This document shows, in pieces, positions 51,738-61,158 of a DNA stretch of 64,000 nucleotides (within the stretch, counting starts at the first letter, position 1; each line of letters begins with the position of its first letter). The position numbers and the translations under genes are program-made. The notes below the pieces were generated by a model. The model saw only the letters and a program-made list of their open reading frames with translations. It was not told the origin of the DNA and did not search any database. The stretch is from the NCBI GenBank assembly GCA_050288105.1, contig JBNKDE010000001.1:186001-250000 (forward strand), read 5' to 3'. The DNA is from JACNJF01 sp050288105. GTDB taxonomy: Bacteria > Pseudomonadota > Gammaproteobacteria > GCA-001735895.

Positions 51738-52403
51738 ATGCTGTCTTATCAACTGAGCCCGGAAGAAGCTCGTGTCGTTGGTTGCCTGATGGAAAAGTCC
51801 ATCGTTACCCCTGATCTGTATCCGTTGACGCTAAACTCATTAACCAATGCCTGTAATCAGAAATCCAGTCGCCATCCCGTGATGAATATGACCCAGGGAG
51901 AAGTGCAGCATACAGTGCGAAAGCTGGCCGAAAATAACCTGGTACATATTGAGGAAAATTTTAAGCGCGGTGTCGAAAAATACAGTCATCGATTCTGCAA
52001 TACGCGTTATAGCGAACTGCAACTCAATGAAGCCCAGTTTTCTATTATCTGCCTGATGCTTTTGAGAGGGCCACAGACGCCAGGAGAATTAAGGGCGCAT
52101 AGTGGTCGCCTGCATAACTTCGAAGACAATTCAGAAGTCGTTATGGCTTTAGAAGGGCTGATGGATTATCACGGTAATGAACTGGTCGTGAAGCTGCCTC
52201 GCACACCTGGACGTAAAGATTCGGAGTATATGCACCAGCTTAGCGGCCTAATTGATCTGGAGGCCTATGAGGCTGAAGCGGGGAATGCCGATTCCAGTCG
52301 AACATCCCAGCGGGTGAGTGTCTCTGAACTGGCTCAACGCGTCAGCGAGCTGGAAGCAGAGTTATCCGAACTGAAAAAATTCCTCGAGATTGATAAGCTC
52401 TAA
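51738..52403 (+). CDS. DUF480 (YceH) family protein
   Basis: 221-aa YceH-family protein. The opening LSPEEARVVGCLMEKSIVTPDLYPLTLNSL and CNQKSSRHPV segments are diagnostic. It consists of two winged-helix domains, suggesting DNA binding, plus a short C-terminal coiled coil (VSELAQRVSELEAELSELKK). The biological role is not established. It converges with the MFS gene, 24 bases apart. Confidence 0.88.
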   Translation: MLSYQLSPEEARVVGCLMEKSIVTPDLYPLTLNSLTNACNQKSSRHPVMNMTQGEVQHTVRKLAENNLVHIEENFKRGVEKYSHRFCNTRYSELQLNEAQFSIICLMLLRGPQTPGELRAHSGRLHNFEDNSEVVMALEGLMDYHGNELVVKLPRTPGRKDSEYMHQLSGLIDLEAYEAEAGNADSSRTSQRVSVSELAQRVSELEAELSELKKFLEIDKL

Positions 52404-52427
52404 ATGCAACTTTAATCTAATTCGCAG

Positions 52428-53684
52428 CTAGCTATCTTCGGCGGCGAGGCTGGACTCTTCCGCTTCAAGCGCTACAGCCTCCATCGCCACCATAGTCGCC
52501 TTGGGCGGAACATTTTGATAGGGCACCTGGTCTTCCTCGACTATGATTGGATTGGTTCGCATATGGTAGGCCGCAATAATCGCTATAAGTAAGTGGGTAA
52601 CGCCCAGATGCACAAAAAAGCCCTGATGGCCAAGGGTTTGCAGAATGATTCCGGTGGTTGTCGGCCCCAGGATGGATCCAAACCCAAAAATTAAAACCAT
52701 GGTACTACTTGCCTCGACCATCTTCTCAGGAAGAAGTCGATCATTGGTCAGGGCAATAGCGAGAGAGTAGATTACCAGCGACATCGCCCCAAGCACACCA
52801 AAAATCAGGATCATGCTGCCCGCCGATAGTGTATTCATCCCGGCTACAGCACTGAGCACCACAGCGGTCATTGCAGTACCAATGATAGAAATCCTTCTGT
52901 CCATCTTGTCCGACAACCAGCCAATCGGCCACTGGACCAGTGCACCAAGCAGTATGAATGTACTCATAAATAAGACGGTTTCAGCGATGTTCATCCCGGC
53001 TTGCTTAGCATATACCGCCCCCATACTGAACATGGCGCCATGAGCCATCGCAACGAAAAATAGTGACAAGGTGCCGGTAGGCGCATGTTTATAGAGCTCG
53101 AGTAAGCTTATTTTCTCATGTAATTCAATTTCGGGCGCTTTTATTCTGCTGATTAAAACCGGTACCAGAGACAGGGAAAGTAAGATTGAGGAAATCATGA
53201 ACAGGTCATAGTCTACCGGGTCGGCCAGCTTCATCAGCCATTGTCCGCCAGCCATGCTCAGGTAGGTAATAATCATGTAAATCGATAGCACCCGCCCCCG
53301 AGTGTTATTATCCGATCGCGCATTCAGCCAGCTTTCAACAATGACATAGGTGCCAGCAAAACAGGCGCCGGTAATGAGACGCATAAAAAACCAGGTTGGG
53401 GGGGTGATGATCATAATCTGTATCAGAACAGCTGTAGAAGCCATCGAAGCGAGTGCAGCAAATACGCGAATATGGCCGACACGCCGAACCAGAATAGGTG
53501 CCACAATAGAACCAACCAGAAAGCCGATATAGTACCCCGTCATAATGATACCGGTGGTGGTTGCATTAAAGCCTTCGTAAGTGGCCCTCCAACCGGTGAT
53601 GGTGCCCTGGAGACCGTTGCCGAGCATCAGAAATGACAGGCCGAGAAAAATTGACCAGGTGTTCTGGACGATACTACCGATCAT
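52428..53684 (-). CDS. MFS transporter (YcaD-like)
   Basis: About 418-aa major facilitator with twelve predicted helices and an acidic C-terminal tail. The start at 53684 is used because GGGGGA lies 5 bases upstream; an ATG at 53738 would add 18 charged residues. WLSDKMDRR in the middle loop is the conserved MFS motif. The general shape resembles E. coli YcaD; the substrate is unknown. Confidence 0.82.
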   Translation of the reverse strand: MIGSIVQNTWSIFLGLSFLMLGNGLQGTITGWRATYEGFNATTTGIIMTGYYIGFLVGSIVAPILVRRVGHIRVFAALASMASTAVLIQIMIITPPTWFFMRLITGACFAGTYVIVESWLNARSDNNTRGRVLSIYMIITYLSMAGGQWLMKLADPVDYDLFMISSILLSLSLVPVLISRIKAPEIELHEKISLLELYKHAPTGTLSLFFVAMAHGAMFSMGAVYAKQAGMNIAETVLFMSTFILLGALVQWPIGWLSDKMDRRISIIGTAMTAVVLSAVAGMNTLSAGSMILIFGVLGAMSLVIYSLAIALTNDRLLPEKMVEASSTMVLIFGFGSILGPTTTGIILQTLGHQGFFVHLGVTHLLIAIIAAYHMRTNPIIVEEDQVPYQNVPPKATMVAMEAVALEAEESSLAAEDS

Positions 53685-54027
53685 GAATTTCCCCCGGTTT
53701 TTGAATCGCTTATGGTTAAAAACTGGCAATGCTATCACTTAATGGCAGGATCATCATTTTGATTATTGACGGTATCCCGGATAAATCGTGGTGAGCAATT
53801 CGCAGCAGCGGATTAATTGCATCGCGCGGAGAGCGCATTTTTATTGATCTAGATAAAAAATACATCATAAAAATAAGGATTTAAGACAACTAAATAGAAT
53901 TTTTCGAGACTTTTCGCATTTTTGTTCGATAATTACGTGACCGGTTTGATGTTCCAGAGTAAATTACGGTGAAAAATACAGTGTACATAATGGACCTGTA
54001 CTCGAATAATCAAAGGAGGCGTAAGCT
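53685..54027. promoter_or_regulatory. Divergent intergenic region between MFS gene and rpfG
   Basis: About 340 bases, AT-rich from 53840 to 53935. It must contain the promoter of the rpfG-rpfC unit. AGGAGG at 54014-54019 is the ribosome binding site of rpfG. No other structure stands out. Confidence 0.45.
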
Positions 54028-55158
54028 TTGAAAGTTCATAGAGATAATCCAGACCATTATAAAAGTTCAAACGTTGAGCCCTACGAAAATGCGCGCCGTT
54101 TAAGTGTATTGCGTAGACGTCGTCATGTTTTGATCGTAGATGACGAATCTACTGGCCGGACTATTTTACAGAAAGTTATCCAGAGAATTGATAGTGATCT
54201 TCAGGTAACTGGTTTCGACTCCGCAGTGGATGCGCTGGAATGGTTAAGGTTTAACCGGGTTGATTTAATTATTACGGATTATCGTATGCCTCAGATCAAT
54301 GGGGTTGAGTTTATAAAGAAAGTTCGGACATTTCCTGACTGCGAAAGTGTGCCTGTCATGATGATCACAGTGGTGAGTGAAAAGTCGGTACGCTACGAAG
54401 CGCTTGAAGCTGGTGCAACCGCGTTTCTTACGCGCCCGATAGACCAGATTGAGTGCCGAACCAGTTGCAGAAACCTGCTTAAAATTCAGGAACAGCAGTC
54501 AATTATCCAGGATAAGGCCGACTGGCTCGCGCGTCAGGTAGATGTGGCAACTCAGCAAATCGTTGCCCGGGAGCGTGAAACTTTATTACGACTCGGCAGG
54601 GCGGGTGAATATCGTGATGAAGATACCGGAAATCATGTGCTGCGCATGGCTAAATACTCCAGAATCATTGCCGAAGAGCTGGGACTGGCTGAGATTGAAT
54701 GCGAAGATATCGAGTATGCCGCACCCATGCATGATATTGGCAAGATAGGTATACCTGATCAGATACTACTTAAGCCGGGCAAATTAAACAAAAGCGAGTG
54801 GGAGATCATGCAAAGGCACACAGTGATGGGCCACAATATATTGACCAATAGTCAGTCGCGTTATATCCAGCTGGGTTCGGTTATTGCACTCAATCATCAC
54901 GAGAAATTTGATGGAAGTGGTTATCCTAGCGGACTAAAAGGTCGGGAAATACCGCTAGTAGCAAGAATCGTTGCCGTGGCGGATGTGTTCGATGCATTGG
55001 TAACGGAGCGACCCTATAAAAAGGCCTGGGCTACCGAAGAGGCCTTAAACCTGTTGAAGCAACAGTCAGGTAAACATTTCGATCCACAATGTGTCGATGC
55101 TTTTTTTGATCGTCTGGATGATATCAAGCAGGTGAAACTGGAACTGAAAGATGGTTAA
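54028..55158 (+). CDS. rpfG: Response regulator with HD-GYP c-di-GMP phosphodiesterase domain (RpfG-like)
   Basis: 376-aa two-domain protein. The receiver domain (about 33-150) has the acidic pair DD38-39 and phospho-acceptor D84 in IITDYRMP. The HD-GYP domain (about 190-370) shows HDIGKIGIPD and HHEKFDGSGYP, the complete catalytic signature for c-di-GMP breakdown. Start is a TTG with a perfect AGGAGG 9 bases upstream. It sits 20 bases ahead of the RpfC-like kinase; in xanthomonads RpfC phosphorylates RpfG on sensing DSF. Confidence 0.9.
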   Translation: MKVHRDNPDHYKSSNVEPYENARRLSVLRRRRHVLIVDDESTGRTILQKVIQRIDSDLQVTGFDSAVDALEWLRFNRVDLIITDYRMPQINGVEFIKKVRTFPDCESVPVMMITVVSEKSVRYEALEAGATAFLTRPIDQIECRTSCRNLLKIQEQQSIIQDKADWLARQVDVATQQIVARERETLLRLGRAGEYRDEDTGNHVLRMAKYSRIIAEELGLAEIECEDIEYAAPMHDIGKIGIPDQILLKPGKLNKSEWEIMQRHTVMGHNILTNSQSRYIQLGSVIALNHHEKFDGSGYPSGLKGREIPLVARIVAVADVFDALVTERPYKKAWATEEALNLLKQQSGKHFDPQCVDAFFDRLDDIKQVKLELKDG

Positions 55159-55178
55159 AGCTTACAGGCATTGAATAA

Positions 55179-57746
55179 ATGGATCAGCGGCATATTATTC
55201 CCTCATTTAAAATAATTGAAGAAATCAGAAGGCGCATTGTTAAGTCCGGTGATTCTGAGTCTGAGCAAGCTTTATTCCGCCTGATCATAGGCGTTGCGAT
55301 TATTCTTTACTTTATTGTCCCCTGGGGCGCGGACAGTACTTTTCAGCAGGCATTTTCTTTACCAGCCAATATCGTCATTCTGGGGTCTTACCTGATCGCA
55401 GTTGGCCTTTTCGCCAGTATATTGATCGATCCTTCGCCGTCTCCAGTTCGTAGAGTTATCGGCATTTTACTGGATATGTCCTCGCTTTCTGCCCTGTTGT
55501 TTCTGACTAGCGAAGAACACACCCCGCTGTTTGTGTTTTATCTGTGGGTGGTACTGGGTAACGGATTTCGTTACGGCATCAAATACCTGTACATTTCTCA
55601 TGCCGTGAGTATTGTCGGATTTTCGACGGTTTTGATCTGGGGCGATTACTGGAGACAGAATCAATCGGTTGCCTTAAGTCTGTTAATCATACTGATCGCC
55701 ATACCTTTATATTCTTCATTCCTGTTAAAAAAATTACATACTGCAATAGCGTCCGCAAAACAGGCTAACGAAGCCAAAAGTCGTTTTCTGGCAAACATGT
55801 CGCATGAATTAAGAACCCCATTAAACGGTGTTATAGGAATGGGCGAGCTACTACGTGAAACCAGCCTTTCGTTTGAACAGCATGAACTGGTCAACAGCAT
55901 GCATACTTCAGCCAATACCTTATTAGAGCTGATCGAAAATGTGCTGGATATTTCCAAAATAGAAGCCGGTAAGTTGATCATAGATTCGAAGCCTTTTGAC
56001 CTGCATGCGCTGGTTAACTCCGTGGTCTATATGCTTGCACCCATGGGTGAGATTAAAGGGCTTACCGTTTCCTGCAACATTGATGCGGAGACACCCTATT
56101 CCCTTAACGGTGATCAACCACATCTGCGCCAGGTTTTAATCAACCTGATCAGTAATGCAATCAAGTTTACCGACCACGGAAATGTCACATTAAAGGTTTT
56201 TAAATGTTCAGGCACTGAAAACAAACCACGTGTTCGGTTTGAGGTTACTGATACCGGTATTGGCATATCAGAGAGTGCGCAGGATAAGATATTTGAGAAC
56301 TTCACTCAGGCTGACGCCAGTTCAAGTCGTAGTTATGGTGGAACAGGTTTAGGAACCACGATATCGCGCAATCTCGTCGAGTTGATGGGCGGAGAAATCG
56401 GTCTGGTCAGCCAGCTGGGCAAGGGTTCAACATTCTGGTTTGAATTGCCCTTCGAGGTTATCCATCGCGCTAGTGACCGCCTGTCTGGTGAACATATTTT
56501 GCTACTTGCAGGGGAGGAGACAGCAGCCAAGATTCGACCTTCGCTGAAAAACTGGTCGATTAAATACGAGTGGGTTCGTTCGGCGGCCAGGGCTTTTTCA
56601 AATCTGGTTAATGCAGAAGAAGACAATAATGGCTTTGATATTGTGATTGTCGATCAGGCCTGTATGGAAGATGTAAATCCTATCCAGTTTGCTCAAATGG
56701 TGAAAGCTGAAAGAAGTTTAAAACAGGCGTCATTGATATTATTGAACTCTTCTGATTCAGTCATCGAGTCTAATCTGATCAATCAGTATTATGTTTCCAC
56801 GCTGGAAGAACCTTTAGAGAAAAGGCTTTTATTTAACGCGATCCACTCTGCTCAGAGCGTCAAGTTTCATGATTCAAATGTCGTGACGCTGGCGGAGCAT
56901 TATGCGCGTCAGGGTAATGCAAAGTCACTGAATGTGCTGGTAGCCGAAGATAATCTGGTTAATCAGCAGGTACTGGAAGGTATTTTGGTACACGTGGGGC
57001 ATCGGGTGATCCTCTCGCGTAGCGGAGAAGATACGCTGGAGATTCTATCCAAACAGCTGCAGGATATAGATCTGTTGATTCTGGATATGAATATGCCCGA
57101 AAAAACAGGTATAGAGGTCGTTAAGGAGCTCCGCTTTCTGGAATCGAAGAAAAATATTCCGGTCATTATGTTAACGGCTGATGCGACGCCCGAAGCTAGA
57201 GAGGCCAGTTTAGATGCTGGCGCTAACTGTTTCCTTACCAAGCCTGTCGACGCACGGGTGTTGCTGGAGAAGGTTGCGGTGCTCACCCGTCATCTGGGTA
57301 AAAAACGCAAGGCCAAACGAAAAGACTTTGCTACGCTGGCGACATTAAATAGTCCCGTTCAATTTAAAAGTTCTCAATGGTTTGACGAAAACGTATTGAG
57401 GGATTTATCAAGTCTGGGTGAAGGCCTGGGATTCATCCAGGGATTAATCAAGGGGTTTATCAAGGACGGTGAACGACATATTGAGAAAATATTCGCCTCT
57501 GAGGAGGACGACTATCCTGCATACCGAGAAAGTCTGCATGCATTGAAAGGTTCCGCAACAGAATTAGGTGCGACTTCACTGGTCGATGTATGTCTGAAGG
57601 GTGAAAAAATGAAACCCTACGATATCGGGACCGAGAAGATGAGAAGGAATAACCGTGAGGTTGAAAAAATCTTCAACCTCACGGTAGCGGCCTTTCAGGA
57701 AACAGTATCAGCAGAAACTCAGCATTCGCCCAATTCGGCTGACTGA
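55179..57746 (+). CDS. rpfC: Hybrid sensor histidine kinase with receiver and Hpt domains (RpfC-like)
   Basis: 855-aa sensor. Residues about 30-190 hold five membrane helices, then a HisKA domain with H209 (MSHELRTPLNGVIG), an HATPase domain (VTDTGIGIS, GTGLGTTIS), a degenerate receiver-like stretch (about 440-560), a full receiver (about 583-705, LLILDMNMP) and a C-terminal Hpt with the phospho-histidine in LHALKGSATELG (near 787). This is the RpfC plan, somewhat longer than the Xanthomonas protein. With rpfG upstream and rpfF convergent it should sense the fatty-acid signal DSF. Confidence 0.88.
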   Translation: MDQRHIIPSFKIIEEIRRRIVKSGDSESEQALFRLIIGVAIILYFIVPWGADSTFQQAFSLPANIVILGSYLIAVGLFASILIDPSPSPVRRVIGILLDMSSLSALLFLTSEEHTPLFVFYLWVVLGNGFRYGIKYLYISHAVSIVGFSTVLIWGDYWRQNQSVALSLLIILIAIPLYSSFLLKKLHTAIASAKQANEAKSRFLANMSHELRTPLNGVIGMGELLRETSLSFEQHELVNSMHTSANTLLELIENVLDISKIEAGKLIIDSKPFDLHALVNSVVYMLAPMGEIKGLTVSCNIDAETPYSLNGDQPHLRQVLINLISNAIKFTDHGNVTLKVFKCSGTENKPRVRFEVTDTGIGISESAQDKIFENFTQADASSSRSYGGTGLGTTISRNLVELMGGEIGLVSQLGKGSTFWFELPFEVIHRASDRLSGEHILLLAGEETAAKIRPSLKNWSIKYEWVRSAARAFSNLVNAEEDNNGFDIVIVDQACMEDVNPIQFAQMVKAERSLKQASLILLNSSDSVIESNLINQYYVSTLEEPLEKRLLFNAIHSAQSVKFHDSNVVTLAEHYARQGNAKSLNVLVAEDNLVNQQVLEGILVHVGHRVILSRSGEDTLEILSKQLQDIDLLILDMNMPEKTGIEVVKELRFLESKKNIPVIMLTADATPEAREASLDAGANCFLTKPVDARVLLEKVAVLTRHLGKKRKAKRKDFATLATLNSPVQFKSSQWFDENVLRDLSSLGEGLGFIQGLIKGFIKDGERHIEKIFASEEDDYPAYRESLHALKGSATELGATSLVDVCLKGEKMKPYDIGTEKMRRNNREVEKIFNLTVAAFQETVSAETQHSPNSAD
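57652..57685. repeat. 14-bp perfect inverted repeat inside the 3' end of rpfC
   Basis: ACCGTGAGGTTGAA pairs exactly with TTCAACCTCACGGT around a 6-base loop, in frame within the Hpt domain tail and 61 bases before the stop. No T-run follows. Confidence 0.85.
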
Positions 57747-57801
57747 AGAAGTGATAACCCTGAACCGAACGAATTGCTGATCATTTCAGTTTACCTGCAT
57801 T

Positions 57802-58674
57802 TCAGGCAAGCGAATTTTGTCTTCTGATCAAACGATTCATCATTTTTAAGTCCCGATCGGTCAGATTAAAAGCTGCGTCGACCCAAATTTTGGTGATATC
57901 AACCAGCTCTTTATATGTAATCGGGTTGCAGACATCTTTTACCTTGCGTAGCGCCTGGTAGCTGTTTGACTGTCTTGAAACAGATTTAATGTAATCGTAT
58001 ACAGCGCTTTCACCTTCATTTTTTTCTGCCAGTATGTCCACTACACCCATTCCGTATAGCTCATCCGAGGTGTACATTTTACCGCTTAATATGATTTTTT
58101 CAGCGAGTGATGGGCCAACTTTACGTGACAGGAAAGAATAGGCACCCATACCTGGAAACAGGTTGAATAAGACTTCAGGTAACCCCATTTTGACTCCTTT
58201 TTCAGCAACCAGCACGTTGCTGGCCAACGCTGCTTCAAACCCACCGCCCAGAGCATCACCCTGAACCAGCGAGATGGTTGACAGGTCCTGTTCCAGATGT
58301 GTCATGTTGGCATATAAAACGTCGATGCAGCTGATGGCGTAAGTGAGTAACTCCTGTTTGTGGCCTTCTTCTATGCTTTGCTTAAATAATGCTAAATCAC
58401 CGCCCAGATTGAAGATACCCTCAACATCAGAGGCGACGACGATAAAGTCATATTTTTCGCCATTGGTTTCCTGCATTTCCCGAGTGATGGTCCTGATATA
58501 TTGTTGAAATCCTTTTAATAACCCGGGAGTAAAACAGGGTCTGGGCAAACCTTGCATGTAGCACCAGCTGGTGCGGTATTTCTCGTCAAAGTGAGTGTGC
58601 AATTGCTGCAATTGCCCTGATTTATCATTTTGTGGTAGTTGAACTGAATTATCTAAAATAGCGATGTTGTTCAT
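57802..58674 (-). CDS. rpfF: DSF synthase RpfF (crotonase family)
   Basis: 290-aa enoyl-CoA hydratase/crotonase-fold enzyme. The two catalytic glutamates are visible at E147 (GGGFEAAL) and E167 (GLPEVLFNLFPGMGAYS), twenty residues apart exactly as E141 and E161 in Xanthomonas RpfF; length is also the same. It makes cis-2-unsaturated fatty-acid signals from acyl-ACP by dehydration and thioester cleavage. AGGAG precedes the ATG. It is convergent with rpfC, 55 bases apart, whereas in Xanthomonas rpfF and rpfC lie in the same direction. Confidence 0.92.
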   Translation of the reverse strand: MNNIAILDNSVQLPQNDKSGQLQQLHTHFDEKYRTSWCYMQGLPRPCFTPGLLKGFQQYIRTITREMQETNGEKYDFIVVASDVEGIFNLGGDLALFKQSIEEGHKQELLTYAISCIDVLYANMTHLEQDLSTISLVQGDALGGGFEAALASNVLVAEKGVKMGLPEVLFNLFPGMGAYSFLSRKVGPSLAEKIILSGKMYTSDELYGMGVVDILAEKNEGESAVYDYIKSVSRQSNSYQALRKVKDVCNPITYKELVDITKIWVDAAFNLTDRDLKMMNRLIRRQNSLA

Positions 58675-58933
58675 TTAATGTTACTCCTGAAAGGTATTAA
58701 TGTTTGTGTATAACGATTTAACAGAATGATTTTATTAATAATTTTAATTTAGCTACGGTTTACTTAATTTAGATTAAAAAAGTAAATATCACATCAAAAT
58801 CTGGATCAATGGTTCTGAAATACGTAATATTTATCCCTGAATTTAATCTAAATTTCAGTCTTTGCAATAAGCTTCAGGTCAAGAAGTAACGACTTCTGGG
58901 AGGAATTGTACTGTTTATCCGATAAAGTCCGGA
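58675..58933. promoter_or_regulatory. rpfF promoter region with paired 13-bp inverted repeats
   Basis: This strongly AT-rich stretch holds AATTTAGATTAAA (58766-58778) and its exact complement TTTAATCTAAATT (58842-58854), 76 bases apart. They lie 92-180 bases ahead of rpfF. Each could be an operator half bound by the same protein, allowing a loop. Confidence 0.55.
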
Positions 58934-61144
58934 TTAATGGTGGTTTTTCAGTAATTCGGTAGTTTCCTGGTGGGGGACAGGTCGACCGAACAGGAATCCC
59001 TGCACCATTTTGCAGCCGATTTGACGTATATATTCCAGTTGCTGACTGGTTTCTACGCCCTCAATGATGACTTCCAGTTTGAGTTCACGCGCCATCGCGA
59101 CTATGGCTTTGATGACACATACCTTGTCGATGTCTGCAGAAGCACAGTTCAGGAAGGAGCGGTCTATTTTTAGAATCTGGATGGGGAGTTTCTGTAGGTA
59201 GGATAAGGAAGAATATCCAACACCAAAATCATCGATACAGATACCTACGCCACATTTCACCAGGTTTTTCAGCCTGGGGAGCACGTTCTCCATTTCTAGC
59301 ATCAATGTGGTTTCCGTGATTTCGACCATGATCAGGTTGGGTGGGATTTGATATTTTCTGATCAGGTTGCAGACCATAATGTCAAACTGGCTTTCGGCCA
59401 GCTGAAAAGCGGAAACATTTACGGAAAGTTTGAAGGGGGCACAGCCGTCATCTAACCATTCCCTGAGGTATTGACAGCCAGCATTCAACATGAATAAACC
59501 AATCTCATTGATCAGTCCAATTTCTTCGGCAACCGGAATAAAGTTATCTGGATAAATCAATCCTTTCTCCGGGTGATTCCACCGAATCAGGGCTTCGAGG
59601 CCAAATATTTCCGAAGTTTCAATATTATATTGGGGCTGGAAGTAGGGCTCGAACTGATTTTGATCCAGTGCTTTTCGAATATCCTGTTCTATTGTATGCC
59701 GATGTTCGTAGATGCTTTTCATGTGGTCAGAAAAGTACTCGTATCCATTCTTGCCACGTCCTTTGATGTGGTACATCGCCATATCAGCATTCTTGATCAG
59801 CTGGTCAGTGCTGGAGGCATCATCGGGGTAAATCGAGATGCCGATGCTAAAGCTGATAGTGATTTCATGGCTGTCCAGTTTGATTGGCTGGTAAAATCCA
59901 TCAATTAGCTTTTGCGCCACCAGACTTGCTTCCTCACGGTTCTGTAATTCTGGAATCAATATACTGAATTCATCACCACCGATCCTGGAAACGGTATCGC
60001 TATCACGCAGAATTTTCTTGAGCCGGTTAGAAACCTGTTGCAGCAGATGGTCACCAACAGCATGCCCCAGAGAGTCATTAATAAATTTAAATCCATCCAT
60101 ATCCAGAAACATCACCGCCAGCTTGCTGTTGTTGCGGTCGGCATGAGACATGGAATGTTTTAAACGATCTAAAAACAGCTCGCGATTTGGCAGTTTCGTG
60201 AGCAAATCGTGATACGCCTGAAAATGAATCAACTCCTGCGCCTTTTTACGTTCGCTGATATCGCGAGCTACGCCATAGGTACCGAGAAAGGGGATACCTT
60301 TATCGTCATTTTGATAGACCCCCATAGAGCTCAATTCAATGACGATAGAATTGGATTCGAATGATTTATGCGGGGTGTCGCGATCGAGGCATTTGAGCCT
60401 GAATTCAATATTGTGGCTGGCTCGATCACCGGTGCGACGCTCATTAAACACATGATTTGCCAGCTCGATATCATCATCGTGGATCAGAGCAGAAAAATGC
60501 TCGCCAATCAGGTCTTCTGGTTTATACCCGAGCAGGTCATAGGCTCGGTCATTCACAAAGGTAAAAAAGCCTTTATGATCGATCATATAAATGATGTCAG
60601 GTGAATTGCTAACGATAAAACGATAGCGTTTTTCTGACGCCTCAAGTGTCTGGCTTACCTTAGCCAGGTGTCGCTTGAGGTTGATTTTATAGGTGACATT
60701 ATCAATAACGCTGATCAGCCGTGCTGGATTGTAGGGCTTATTCAGGAAGTCCAGCGCTCCGCCGCGAAATACACGGGTCGCGTTATCAAAGGTGGCTTCG
60801 CCGCTTACGATAATAACTTCACAGGAGAAGCCTTCTTTCTGGATGGTTTCGAGCACTTCGTAGCCATCAATATCCGGCATGGCCAGGTCAAGTAAAACGA
60901 TATCGATGTGGGTATTGCGCAGGATGCTTAAACCAGATTCCCCGCCATCAGCTATCTGGCAGCGGTATCCCTTTGCTTCAATAATCGCCTGGGTGCTGTG
61001 CAATAGATTGGCATTATCATCAATAAGTAAAATTTTAAATTCAGACTTCTCGATATTTTCAACCTGAACAGGTCTGCTGCTCATCAGGGATGTGAGCTTT
61101 TCGTAACTGTCTCTTTCCTGAATGAATGGCTTGATGCCGGTCAT
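58934..61144 (-). CDS. REC-PAS-GGDEF-EAL c-di-GMP signalling protein
   Basis: 736-aa protein. A receiver (about 32-150; LLIDDN, phospho-Asp in VLLDLAMPDIDG), a PAS domain (about 172-295), GGDEF (about 325-485, RIGGDEFS) and EAL (about 500-735; EALIRWNHP, EITETTL, DDFGVGYSSL) follow in order. Active-site residues of both c-di-GMP domains look intact. PAS-GGDEF-EAL is also the core of RpfR, a DSF receptor of Burkholderia, but here a receiver replaces the RpfR N-terminal domain. It lies 14 bases after the HDOD kinase gene, its likely phosphodonor partner. Confidence 0.9.
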   Translation of the reverse strand: MTGIKPFIQERDSYEKLTSLMSSRPVQVENIEKSEFKILLIDDNANLLHSTQAIIEAKGYRCQIADGGESGLSILRNTHIDIVLLDLAMPDIDGYEVLETIQKEGFSCEVIIVSGEATFDNATRVFRGGALDFLNKPYNPARLISVIDNVTYKINLKRHLAKVSQTLEASEKRYRFIVSNSPDIIYMIDHKGFFTFVNDRAYDLLGYKPEDLIGEHFSALIHDDDIELANHVFNERRTGDRASHNIEFRLKCLDRDTPHKSFESNSIVIELSSMGVYQNDDKGIPFLGTYGVARDISERKKAQELIHFQAYHDLLTKLPNRELFLDRLKHSMSHADRNNSKLAVMFLDMDGFKFINDSLGHAVGDHLLQQVSNRLKKILRDSDTVSRIGGDEFSILIPELQNREEASLVAQKLIDGFYQPIKLDSHEITISFSIGISIYPDDASSTDQLIKNADMAMYHIKGRGKNGYEYFSDHMKSIYEHRHTIEQDIRKALDQNQFEPYFQPQYNIETSEIFGLEALIRWNHPEKGLIYPDNFIPVAEEIGLINEIGLFMLNAGCQYLREWLDDGCAPFKLSVNVSAFQLAESQFDIMVCNLIRKYQIPPNLIMVEITETTLMLEMENVLPRLKNLVKCGVGICIDDFGVGYSSLSYLQKLPIQILKIDRSFLNCASADIDKVCVIKAIVAMARELKLEVIIEGVETSQQLEYIRQIGCKMVQGFLFGRPVPHQETTELLKNHH

Positions 61145-61158
61145 AAGTTATACCTCTA

